Shown here piece after piece: positions 43,295-51,566 of a stretch of 64,000 nucleotides of DNA. Below the pieces are notes generated by a model. That model was not told the origin of the DNA and made no database searches. It saw nothing but the letters and a program-made list of their open reading frames with translations. Numbering within the stretch: the stretch's first letter is position 1; every line of letters begins with the position of its first letter. This DNA comes from Candidatus Foliamicus numerosus. Its GTDB lineage: Bacteria > Pseudomonadota > Gammaproteobacteria > Steroidobacterales > Foliamicaceae. A program made the position numbers and the translations under genes. The DNA lies in assembly GCA_028285945.1 (NCBI GenBank), contig JAPYNE010000022.1, positions 143,180-207,179 of the forward strand, given 5' to 3'.

Positions 43295-46093
43295 TCAGAA
43301 GTTTACGTTGATCCCCGCAAGGATGCGGCGGTCGTTGTCGTACAGCTTGGAGGGACGCGACCGGACCAGATGGAACTGATCGACGTTCTCATCAAGGATA
43401 TTGAGCGCGTCAAATGTGATTTGCACCTGCTCATTCACATCGAAGCTTGCCGAGAAATCGAGCTGCCCGTAAGCGTCGGTCCAGATTTCAGAACCAAAAT
43501 ACGCCGCCTCGTTAAGGTATTCGGACCGGTAGTTGTAGCTCAAGCGGGCATCGAAACGGTTGTCCTCGTAGTAGCCGGTCAAATTGAGCACATGGTCCGA
43601 CGCCCCCACCACAATCCCCGAGCCGGCGACATTGAGCGGATCCCTCTCCTGCGAAGTATCAGCATCGGTGAGCGTGTAGTTCACAACCACCCCGAAGCGA
43701 TCGAGAAGAGGTTGCTGATAAAGCAATTCGATGCCCGATATGGTTGCGTTCTGGCCATTTCGGGGCGTCGAGAACTTGATCGATATCGTGTCGCCCGTTT
43801 GCAGGTCAACGCGGTCCTCCTGGCTGGTGGAGGAAACGAGATTGCCCGAAATATCCTTCAGGAAAAGCGTGCCTGCCAAGATGGCGCCTTCCGCAAAGTA
43901 CCACTCCAGAGAAACATCGAACTGGCTGGCTGTAATGGGCTCCAGGACCGGATTGCCCCGGGTGCCGGCGCGCGTGTTCTCGAAAAAGTTTTCGCGAACG
44001 CCGAGGGCCTGCGGATCAGGGCGCGACATGACTCTCGCGGCGGCAAGCCGCAGCTTAAGATCGCTGGCCAGGTCGTAGCTGATGTTCACGTTCGGCAGGA
44101 ATTCGGTGTAGGAGTTGTCGATCGTCACCAGCGATGCCTTGCAGGTGTCCGGGCGGCAGCCGAAAGCGCCGGCCAGCAAGGAGGCGTTCGGCGTCATTTG
44201 CGCGGCGGCGCCATCGGCATCGCCTTGGATGACATACCCCGTTGACTCCACATTGGTTCGCACCGCGCGAAAGCCAACATCGCCGCTGATTCCGCCTGCG
44301 CCGAACTCGCTTTTCACATACACGGCCATGGATTCCTCCCTCACCCCCCAAGTGTCGGTGAGAGTGGGCAGCGTAATGACCGGGATTTGCGGGTCGGTGA
44401 CCGCCCGGGCGGTGGCGGAGTCGATGAGGATGTAGTCGGCGCCCCGTTTGCCGGCAGTGAAGTCGCTGATCCTGTGCTGCGTGGTCGCGCTGCCGAGATA
44501 GCGGCCGCCGCCGGGCTCCCTTCGGGTAATCAGCCAAACGCCGTCCGAATCGGGCCGGAGGTTGTTCGCCGCGCACCAGCCCCCGTCGAGGCTTATGTGG
44601 TCGTCGTCGCCGCACCAGTGGTAGCCCGTTGAAAAGCTGTCCCGCCCGGTCTCGCGCTCGCGCCCCAGAAAGCCGAACTTCACCAGATTGAAAAATCCCG
44701 CGCTCAAATCCTGCTCGAAATCGACACCTAAGTAGGTCTCCTCCTCGTGGTTGACGATCGAGGTGGCGTTGGACCACTCAAGCGGCCGCTCAAGGTACTC
44801 TTCGTCGGTTTCCTCCTGCCCCGACGGCGTCAGGAACCGCAGGTTCAGGTTTTGATCGAAAGCCACGGCATCGACGGTGGCCGCCGGCGCCAGAATCGCA
44901 TTGCCCGCGCCTTCGGAGGCAAAGGCGTAATAGCGCTGATCGGGCGCGCCGCCATCCGAATCCGTCATGCCCAAGCGGCCCGACAGGCGCCAGCCGCCGC
45001 CATCGTAATCAAAATTCAAGTCGTAGGACTGCGCCTCGATGCTCGCAATGCGGTCGAAGGCTTGCTGCCGCGCGCCGGCGCGGCCGGGAGTGGTGTCCAC
45101 CGTCGCCGCGACAACGCCTTCCGACACGCCCGAGCCGGCCGTCACCACCGAAGCCGGGTCGGTGATGGCGCCGTCGGCGCCCAAAGTGGCCAAGTTGTTC
45201 TGGTTGATGTTGTTGGCATCGAGCGTGGTGTCCAAGGCGTTCAAGGCCAATTCAAGCCGGTCGCCCACAAGCCATTGCGCGGAGCCGAAAACGGTTTCCC
45301 TGATGCGCGCTTGGCGGAAATCCACTTCGCCGATAAGGCGGGGGAACCAGTGCTCCGTGTTGTTGCCCGATGCCCCGGGCGGCAGGAATCTAATGACTTC
45401 GCGCCCGGTGCGGTTGACGTTCCTTTCCTGGCGGGTGTAGGAAATTAGCGCGCCGAAGGTTTCGGCGTCGTTTTTCCAGGAAAACATGCCGGATGCCTGG
45501 GGATCGAATTCCTCGGAATTGTCGGAATACTGGCCTTCCGTTTGAATCGACACGGTCAGCGGGTCGAGATCAAGCGGCTTTCGAGTGTTGAGGATAACCG
45601 TGCCGCCGAGGGAGCCTTCCTGGATTTCCGCTTGGGGCGACTTATAGACCTCGAGCGATTGCACAAGGTTGGAGGGCAGGATCAGATAATTGAACCCTCT
45701 GGACGGCAGGTCCAGCGTGAACCAGTCGGTGGAGGCAACAGACACGCCGTTGAGCAAAGTTCTGTTCTGATTGGTTTGGGTGCCGCGGATTGAAACCTTC
45801 TCGCCCTCTCCAAAATCGCGCGTGACCGTGATGCCGGGCACCCTTGAGAGGGATTCCGCCACGTTCTGGTCGGGGAATTTGCCGATGTCCTCCGCGTTGA
45901 CCGCATCCACGATGGCCAAAGCGTTGCGCTTCGTGTCCAAGGCTTGGCCGAGGGCGCCGCGGATTCCGGTCACGACGATTTCCTCGATGGCATCGCCGTC
46001 GCCCGCTTCGTCCTGCGGCCAAGCGGCGTTGGCGAACGCAAGCATCGCCAATGCGGACGCCCCGAGTGATAGGTGTTGGATGGTGCGACGCAT
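43295..46093 (-). CDS. TonB-dependent receptor, glycan type, paralogue 1
   Basis: Outer-membrane receptor of 932 residues. Signal peptide (residues 1-26, ending ANAAWPQ), then EEIVVTGIRGAL as TonB box and plug start, AEDIGKFPDQNVAESLSRVPG, and a 22-strand barrel ending in the terminal aromatic INVNF. The KFPDQNVAESL plug motif is typical of the large proteobacterial TonB receptors found with carbohydrate genes. GGAGGC lies about 9 bases before the ATG at 46093. It stands 79 bp upstream of nanE on the same strand and may lead the operon. It resembles the divergent receptor at 46417 along its whole length. Confidence 0.95.
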   Translation of the reverse strand: MRRTIQHLSLGASALAMLAFANAAWPQDEAGDGDAIEEIVVTGIRGALGQALDTKRNALAIVDAVNAEDIGKFPDQNVAESLSRVPGITVTRDFGEGEKVSIRGTQTNQNRTLLNGVSVASTDWFTLDLPSRGFNYLILPSNLVQSLEVYKSPQAEIQEGSLGGTVILNTRKPLDLDPLTVSIQTEGQYSDNSEEFDPQASGMFSWKNDAETFGALISYTRQERNVNRTGREVIRFLPPGASGNNTEHWFPRLIGEVDFRQARIRETVFGSAQWLVGDRLELALNALDTTLDANNINQNNLATLGADGAITDPASVVTAGSGVSEGVVAATVDTTPGRAGARQQAFDRIASIEAQSYDLNFDYDGGGWRLSGRLGMTDSDGGAPDQRYYAFASEGAGNAILAPAATVDAVAFDQNLNLRFLTPSGQEETDEEYLERPLEWSNATSIVNHEEETYLGVDFEQDLSAGFFNLVKFGFLGRERETGRDSFSTGYHWCGDDDHISLDGGWCAANNLRPDSDGVWLITRREPGGGRYLGSATTQHRISDFTAGKRGADYILIDSATARAVTDPQIPVITLPTLTDTWGVREESMAVYVKSEFGAGGISGDVGFRAVRTNVESTGYVIQGDADGAAAQMTPNASLLAGAFGCRPDTCKASLVTIDNSYTEFLPNVNISYDLASDLKLRLAAARVMSRPDPQALGVRENFFENTRAGTRGNPVLEPITASQFDVSLEWYFAEGAILAGTLFLKDISGNLVSSTSQEDRVDLQTGDTISIKFSTPRNGQNATISGIELLYQQPLLDRFGVVVNYTLTDADTSQERDPLNVAGSGIVVGASDHVLNLTGYYEDNRFDARLSYNYRSEYLNEAAYFGSEIWTDAYGQLDFSASFDVNEQVQITFDALNILDENVDQFHLVRSRPSKLYDNDRRILAGINVNF

Positions 46094-46283
46094 AAGGTGG
46101 TGCCTCCAATTGAAGTTCAGCGTCCGGCCCTCCGCCTGAGTGCCGGCATCCCCCAAGACTATGCCGCATAATGCCACAGTTCCCGTTGCTGATACCAGTT
46201 CAGCCACCCGTTTCATGCCGCAACCGGTGATTGATGGGGCCAGCGCATGGCAGGCCAAGACGGCTAGGCGCTCGCCGCCGGGA

Positions 46284-46312
46284 TTGACAAGCATGAAGGG
46301 GGGGGCTATGGT
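46284..46312 (+). promoter_or_regulatory. Sigma-70-like promoter for the rightward receptor
   Basis: A perfect TTGACA at 46284-46289 is followed after 17 bp by TATGGT at 46307-46312 (four of six consensus bases). Transcription would start near 46319, giving a leader of about 100 bases before the ATG at 46417. Confidence 0.5.
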
Positions 46313-46320
46313 CGGGAGAA

Positions 46321-46373
46321 GTGGTATTGTGATGCGGCTCGGGAGGAATCGCTTCGCAAAACTAGTGGTATTA
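46321..46373 (+). promoter_or_regulatory. Two GTGGTATT half-sites, candidate GntR operator
   Basis: GTGGTATT occurs at 46321-46328, right after the predicted transcript start, and again at 46366-46373, 45 bp further. The half-site resembles the TGGT-containing sites of NagR/DasR-type HutC regulators, but no full palindrome is seen. The likely ligand is the GntR/UTRA protein encoded at 50797. Confidence 0.35.
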
Positions 46374-46416
46374 AATTGGCATGCACAGGTTGTGTCGATG
46401 CCAGAGGGCTGAATCA

Positions 46417-49400
46417 ATGACCAAGAAATCATATTCCTTCAAGCCGTTGCTTTGCTTGCCGCTGGCGCTCTGCCTCGGGGCGGCTTACGCGCAAAGCGCC
46501 TTCGACCCGGCGGACGACGAGGAAATCGAGGAAATCGTTGTGACGGGAATCAAGGGCGCCTGGGCCAGGGCTCTTGATGCCAAGCGAAACGAAGTGGCCG
46601 TTGTGGATGTCATCGATGCCGAGGACATTGGCAAGTTCCCGGATCAGAATGTGGCGGAATCCCTCTCCCGCGTCGCGGGCGTGGCGGTGACGCGAGGCTT
46701 CGGCGAGGGCGAGCGGATATCGATTCGCGGCACCCGCTCTTCCCAAAACCGCATGCTGCTCAACGGCATGTCCGTCGCCACCACCGAATGGTTCACCTTG
46801 CAACTTTCATCGCGCAGTTTCAACTACACCGTGCTGCCCGCCAATCTCGTCAGACGCATCAAGGTGTATAAAACGCCCCAGGCGGACATCCAGGAAGGCT
46901 CGATGGGCGGCACGGTCATGCTGGAAACCAACAGGCCGCTGGACCTCAAGCCTTTCACCCTGTCCCTGCAAGCCCAAGGGCAGTATTCCGGCAACTCGGA
47001 AGAGTGGGATCAGAACGGTTCCGGCTTGTTCTCCTGGCGCAACGAAGAGAAAACCCTGGGCGCGCTGCTTTCAGCAACCCGGCAATACCGCAGCTTGCAC
47101 CGTTTCGGCCGCACGGTCATCCGCTTTCTGGAGCCCGGCCATGCGCAAAACAGCTCGGATGACTGGTGGGCGCCGCGGCTGCTGAACCTGCCGGATTTCC
47201 GCCAGGACCGGGGCCGGGAAACCGTATTCTTCGCTGGCCAGTGGGAACCTTCCGACCGCTTCCAAGTGGCGGTGAACTACCTCGATACCGTGCTCAACGC
47301 GGACAGCAACAACAACAGCAATCTGGTTACCGTCAACGAAGGCGACCGGGGCACGCTCGATCTGAACTCGGCCACCACCGCGGGCAGCGGCAATCTGGCA
47401 GGCGTCGTGACCGGCACCTGGTATCTGCGCAACTGCGCCCCGACGCCCGCCTGCAATTCGGCCGAAGGGCTGGATCGCAACAACGACGGCTTCCCCGACA
47501 ACAACCAGCCTTGGCCCTTCCCCGGCGGGCGCACCCAGGTGTTCGACAGAATTTCCCGCATCGACACCCAAGCTCTGGATGTGGAGTTCGCCTATACCGG
47601 CGAGGCCGGCTGGACGCTCACGACCCACCTGGGCGATACCCAGTCCGAAGGCGGCGCGTTCGATCAGCGCGCCTGGCTTTTCAATGGCGAGCACTCCGGC
47701 TACTCGTGGGAGGATCCCGAGACGGGCGAAACGGTGCGCCGCACCCGCGACGACTGGATCCATGCGGTCGTATTGGACGAGGATTTCAATTTCCATTACC
47801 TGACCACCCCGGAAGGCAAGAACGGGCTGCATCCCGCAGGCACGGAGGGCTTGCGCCCGGAGAGCGATCTGTCATACCGCGGCAGGCTTTACGATTACGG
47901 CAACACGGGGCGGTCGAGCACTGTCGATTTCGAGGATGAGCGGTATGTGACGCTCGACTTCGAGCTGCCCTTGCAAAGCAACCTCCTGACATCCGTGAAG
48001 GTCGGGGCCATGTATCGCGACCGCGACAAGGGGCGCGACTACAATCAGTACAGCTACACGCGCAACCACGACGACGACTATCAAAGGGATGCCGATGGCA
48101 ACTTCGTCCGCAACGCGGCGGGCATCGCGCTCAAGAAGCCCGGCGCCGACGACAACGACTGGCTCAAGGATGCCGGTCGCGGCGCGGGCCGCCTGGATCC
48201 CTTCAGCCGCTCGCGCTACTTCGGCGACGACAAGCGATCGCTCACCATCGCGCACTTCACCAACGGGGAGCGCAGTCGCTTAGGCTATCTGATCGTCGAT
48301 AGCGCCACCGCCCGCGCGCTCGACAGCCGTTCCACGGAAGAGCTGCTGGAAACCGTTTTCCCGAACGACACCTGGGCTGTCGAGGAAAAGATCACTTCGG
48401 CCTATGTGAAGGCCAATTACCAGCATGACCGCGTTCGCGGCGAGTTCGGCCTTAGGGTCTCCCGCACCGAGAGCCATTCCCAAGGCTACAGGGTGGTGGG
48501 CGACCCGTCGGCGGCGGCCCTGTTCCTCAATCCCGACGCGCAGGCGGAAGCATCCAATATCCGCAACCGCGCCAACCAGAGCAGGCTCTGCACCCCCGAC
48601 ACCTGCTATGCCGAGTGGATCACCCGCAGCAACACCTACACGGAATACCTGCCCAATTTCAACCTCTCGTACGACCTCAGCGACGAAGTGACGCTGCGGT
48701 TTGGCGCCGCGCGGGTCATGTCGCGCCCCGACCCCCATGCGCTAGCGATCCGCACCTCGTACTACGGCAACCTCAACGCCGGCGCCCGCGGCAACCCGAA
48801 TCTGGAGGCGACCGTTGCCAACCAGTACGACTTTTCCGCGGAGTGGTACTTCGCCGAGGATTCGCTGCTGGCCGCCACCTTGTTCTACAAGGATGTCTCC
48901 GGCAGCCCCCTGGCCGTCACCGCCAAGGAACTCCGCACCGAGTTCGAGAACGGAGAGCAGGTGGAACGGGAGTTCGATACCTCTATCCCCATCAATGGGG
49001 AGGATCAACGGCTCTACGGCACGGAGCTGCTGTGGCAGCAGCCCCTCTGGAACCGCTTTGGCGCGAGGTTCAACTACACTTGGACCGATGCCACGGTGCC
49101 CGGAGAGGGCCGGGATCCGTTGGCGGGGCTTGGCGCCGGCGCGGTGGAAGGCGCCTCGAAGCATTCGTTCAACGGCTCTTTCTACTACGAGCAGCAGAAG
49201 TTCAATGCGCGCGTGAGCTACAACTGGCGCTCCAGGTATCTGTCGTCGATTTCCTACTTCGGCTCCGAGACCTGGAACGACGACTACGGCTACCTGACTT
49301 TCTCCACCACCTACAAGGTCAATGACCGCTTCGAGCTAGTGGGCCAGGTGCTCAACATCCTTGATGATGATCTCGAGGCATACCATGTGGTGCCGGAGCG

Positions 49401-49461
49401 CAAGGCCAGCGTTTACGACAACGACCGGCGCATCGTGATCATCGCCAATTACAGGTTCTGA
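46417..49461 (+). CDS. TonB-dependent receptor, glycan type, paralogue 2
   Basis: Outer-membrane receptor of 1014 residues, divergent from paralogue 1. Signal peptide to about residue 26 (LCLGAAYAQS), TonB box/plug EIEEIVVTGIKGAW, plug motif AEDIGKFPDQNVAESLSRV, GTRSSQNRMLLNGM, and a barrel ending in IVIIANYRF. It shares with paralogue 1 the plug, the QYSGNSEEWD-like first strands and the MSRPDPHAL segment, and is about 80 residues longer through extracellular loops (a long insert near residues 340-360). It probably takes a related but different glycan. Confidence 0.95.
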   Translation: MTKKSYSFKPLLCLPLALCLGAAYAQSAFDPADDEEIEEIVVTGIKGAWARALDAKRNEVAVVDVIDAEDIGKFPDQNVAESLSRVAGVAVTRGFGEGERISIRGTRSSQNRMLLNGMSVATTEWFTLQLSSRSFNYTVLPANLVRRIKVYKTPQADIQEGSMGGTVMLETNRPLDLKPFTLSLQAQGQYSGNSEEWDQNGSGLFSWRNEEKTLGALLSATRQYRSLHRFGRTVIRFLEPGHAQNSSDDWWAPRLLNLPDFRQDRGRETVFFAGQWEPSDRFQVAVNYLDTVLNADSNNNSNLVTVNEGDRGTLDLNSATTAGSGNLAGVVTGTWYLRNCAPTPACNSAEGLDRNNDGFPDNNQPWPFPGGRTQVFDRISRIDTQALDVEFAYTGEAGWTLTTHLGDTQSEGGAFDQRAWLFNGEHSGYSWEDPETGETVRRTRDDWIHAVVLDEDFNFHYLTTPEGKNGLHPAGTEGLRPESDLSYRGRLYDYGNTGRSSTVDFEDERYVTLDFELPLQSNLLTSVKVGAMYRDRDKGRDYNQYSYTRNHDDDYQRDADGNFVRNAAGIALKKPGADDNDWLKDAGRGAGRLDPFSRSRYFGDDKRSLTIAHFTNGERSRLGYLIVDSATARALDSRSTEELLETVFPNDTWAVEEKITSAYVKANYQHDRVRGEFGLRVSRTESHSQGYRVVGDPSAAALFLNPDAQAEASNIRNRANQSRLCTPDTCYAEWITRSNTYTEYLPNFNLSYDLSDEVTLRFGAARVMSRPDPHALAIRTSYYGNLNAGARGNPNLEATVANQYDFSAEWYFAEDSLLAATLFYKDVSGSPLAVTAKELRTEFENGEQVEREFDTSIPINGEDQRLYGTELLWQQPLWNRFGARFNYTWTDATVPGEGRDPLAGLGAGAVEGASKHSFNGSFYYEQQKFNARVSYNWRSRYLSSISYFGSETWNDDYGYLTFSTTYKVNDRFELVGQVLNILDDDLEAYHVVPERKASVYDNDRRIVIIANYRF

Positions 49462-49574
49462 TGTTGCATGGCGAGTGGCGCAAACAGACATGCGAGCATA
49501 GCGGGCAGGCAGGCGACGGGGCATTGAGCATCCTCAATGCCGGTCGGCTTCGGCCCCGGCGCACTGCCGAACCG

Positions 49575-50753
49575 ATGCGTTCCTTGCCGTTCGCTTACCT
49601 GCTCGTTTCGCTCGCCTTAAGCGGGCCGGCTTTTGCCGAAGATGTCGGCGAACAGGGGGCGGACTCATTTACGCGGGGCGTCTGGCTGACCAATGTTGAC
49701 AGCGATGTGCTGTTCGACCCGCAACGGCTCGATGAGGCAGTGACCAGCCTGTCGCGGCACGGCTTCAACACGCTTTATCCAGTCGCTTGGAACAGGGGCT
49801 ATACCTTGCATCCCAGCCCTGTGGCGCAGCGCTGGACCGGCAAGCCGCAATTCCCCCATCCGGGGCTGGCGGGCCGGGATCCGCTCGAAGAAATCATCCG
49901 CCATGGAAAGCGGCATGGCATGCGGATCATCCCCTGGTTTGAATACGGCCTGATGATGCCTGCCGATTCGCGCTTGGCGCGCGAGAACCCCCAGTGGCTG
50001 ACCCGTCGCGCGGATGGCTCAGCCGTGTGGCTGTCGGGCGGCGAGCACGCCATGGTTTGGCTCAATCCCCTGCATCCGCAAGTGCAGGCCATGCTGATTG
50101 AGCTGCTCACGGAGCTAACGGTCGCTTACGATGTGGACGGAGTGCAGCTCGACGATCATTTCGGCTACTACTACCCGTTCGGCTACGACCCTTACACGCT
50201 GGAGCTTTACGCCCAGGAGCACCCCGGGGCGGAACCGCCGCCGCCGCCCGATCTGGATCCGTTGGCCGACTGCGCGCATCACGACGCCCGCTGGCGGCGC
50301 TGGGTTGACTGGCGCGCCGCCGGCCTCACCCGCTTCGCCGAAAATTTGGTGGCGGCTTTGCGGGCGGCCCGCCCGGATTTGACCCTTTCCCTATCGCCCA
50401 ATCCGCAAGCCTTTTCCAAGAACTGCTATCTGCTTGACTGGAGCGCCTGGCACGAGCGGGGTTTGATCGACGAGCTGGTGCTTCAGGTCTATCGCGACAA
50501 TATGGAATCCTTCGCGCGGGAGTTATCGAAGCCCGAGGTGCTTTACACAGGCCGCTCCGTGCCAGTGGTGATCGGCATCCTCAGCGGACTTAAGGCCCGG
50601 CATGTTCCCTCCGGCCTTCTCCGGCGGCAGATCGCCGCGGCGCGGAAGGGCGGCTTCAGCGGCGTGTCCTTCTTCTTCTACGAAACCCTATGGAATCTGG
50701 CCGACGAGACGCCGCGGGAGCGCCAAGGATTTTTCATGGAGGCCCTGCGATAG
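49575..50753 (+). CDS. Exported family-10-like glycosyl hydrolase (GHL10)
   Basis: A 392-residue secreted protein; signal peptide MRSLPFAYLLVSLALSGPAFA then a TIM-barrel glycosyl-hydrolase-like domain. Typical landmarks: GVWLTNVDSDVLFD, HGFNTLYPVAWNRG, GMRIIPWFEYG and the active-site region DVDGVQLDDHFGYYYP with two adjacent Asp. The family is linked to cell-wall or glycan turnover, but substrates of most members are unknown. The frame is open back to 49461, but only ATG 49575 gives a signal peptide. It lies downstream of receptor 2 and could trim glycans in the periplasm. Confidence 0.85.
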   Translation: MRSLPFAYLLVSLALSGPAFAEDVGEQGADSFTRGVWLTNVDSDVLFDPQRLDEAVTSLSRHGFNTLYPVAWNRGYTLHPSPVAQRWTGKPQFPHPGLAGRDPLEEIIRHGKRHGMRIIPWFEYGLMMPADSRLARENPQWLTRRADGSAVWLSGGEHAMVWLNPLHPQVQAMLIELLTELTVAYDVDGVQLDDHFGYYYPFGYDPYTLELYAQEHPGAEPPPPPDLDPLADCAHHDARWRRWVDWRAAGLTRFAENLVAALRAARPDLTLSLSPNPQAFSKNCYLLDWSAWHERGLIDELVLQVYRDNMESFARELSKPEVLYTGRSVPVVIGILSGLKARHVPSGLLRRQIAAARKGGFSGVSFFFYETLWNLADETPRERQGFFMEALR

Positions 50754-50796
50754 GCCGCCGCGCGGAGGCTGGCAGCCCTCCTGCCCGCCGGAAAAA

Positions 50797-51537
50797 ATGA
50801 TCACGCTCGATAGAATCAACAGCATTTACTCGGAAAACCGCCTTGCGCGGCCGAAGTACCGCAGGCTTTACAACACCATCGCCCGATGCGTGGAGAGCGA
50901 GTTCGTCGGCCCCGGAGAGCTGATGCCCAGCGAAAGGGAACTCGCCCAAAAGCTGGGAATTTCACGGGTCACGGTGCGCAAGGCGTTTTCCCAGCTTTTC
51001 GAGAACGGCATTCTGGACCGCAAGCGCGGATCCGGGACTTTCGTGTCGAAGCCCATAGAAAAACCGGTATCGAGCGTTTCCTCCTTTTCCGAGGACATGG
51101 CGAAAAACCGCCTAACGCCCAGCTCGAAGGTCATATCCATCAAGCATCTGGAGCCGGACGCGCATCTCGCTTTAATTTTCGGGTTGGCCCCGGGCCTGAA
51201 GGTGGTTGAGATTCAGCGCGTCCGGCTGGCCAACGGCTTCGCGATCGCTTACGAGGTGGTGGTGGTTCCCGACAAAGTGCTGCCCAATCCTTTGAAGATA
51301 GGGAAATCCCTCTACAGGGACATGGCGCAAAGGGGCTTGAGGCCCGTAAGCGCAGTGCAGAAGATCAAAGCCGCGAACGCCAATAAAGTCCAGGCGAGCA
51401 TGCTCGACATCCATGCGGGCTCCGCGATTTTGCATATTGAGCGGCATGGCCTGGTTGAAAGCGGAGCGATTGTTGAATACACCAACTCCTATTACCGTTC
51501 CGACTCGTACGAGTTTGTGACCCGGAGCACGGTCTGA
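50797..51537 (+). CDS. GntR-family regulator, HutC/UTRA subfamily
   Basis: A 246-residue transcription factor. N-terminal winged helix with RLYNTIARCVE, GELMPSERELAQKLGISRVT and VRKAFSQLFENGILDRKRG; C-terminal UTRA ligand-binding domain (about residues 90-240) with EIQRVRLANGFAIAYE and AIVEYTNSYYRSDSYEF. HutC members such as NagR respond to amino-sugar phosphates, which suits an operon containing nanE. It probably controls the divergent receptor promoters. The ATG is preceded by GGAAAAA. Confidence 0.92.
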   Translation: MITLDRINSIYSENRLARPKYRRLYNTIARCVESEFVGPGELMPSERELAQKLGISRVTVRKAFSQLFENGILDRKRGSGTFVSKPIEKPVSSVSSFSEDMAKNRLTPSSKVISIKHLEPDAHLALIFGLAPGLKVVEIQRVRLANGFAIAYEVVVVPDKVLPNPLKIGKSLYRDMAQRGLRPVSAVQKIKAANANKVQASMLDIHAGSAILHIERHGLVESGAIVEYTNSYYRSDSYEFVTRSTV

Positions 51538-51566
51538 ATCACGCTCCAGGGGCCATCGCTTGCGAT

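Larger units (their letters stand above)
46094..46416. promoter_or_regulatory. Divergent control region of the two glycan receptors
   Basis: This 323-bp stretch separates the divergent TonB receptors and must hold promoters for both arms of the locus. The visible items are one sigma-70-like promoter and repeated TGGTAT half-sites (listed separately); ATACCA at 46192-46197 is a third half-site in opposite orientation. No gene is visible. Confidence 0.55.
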
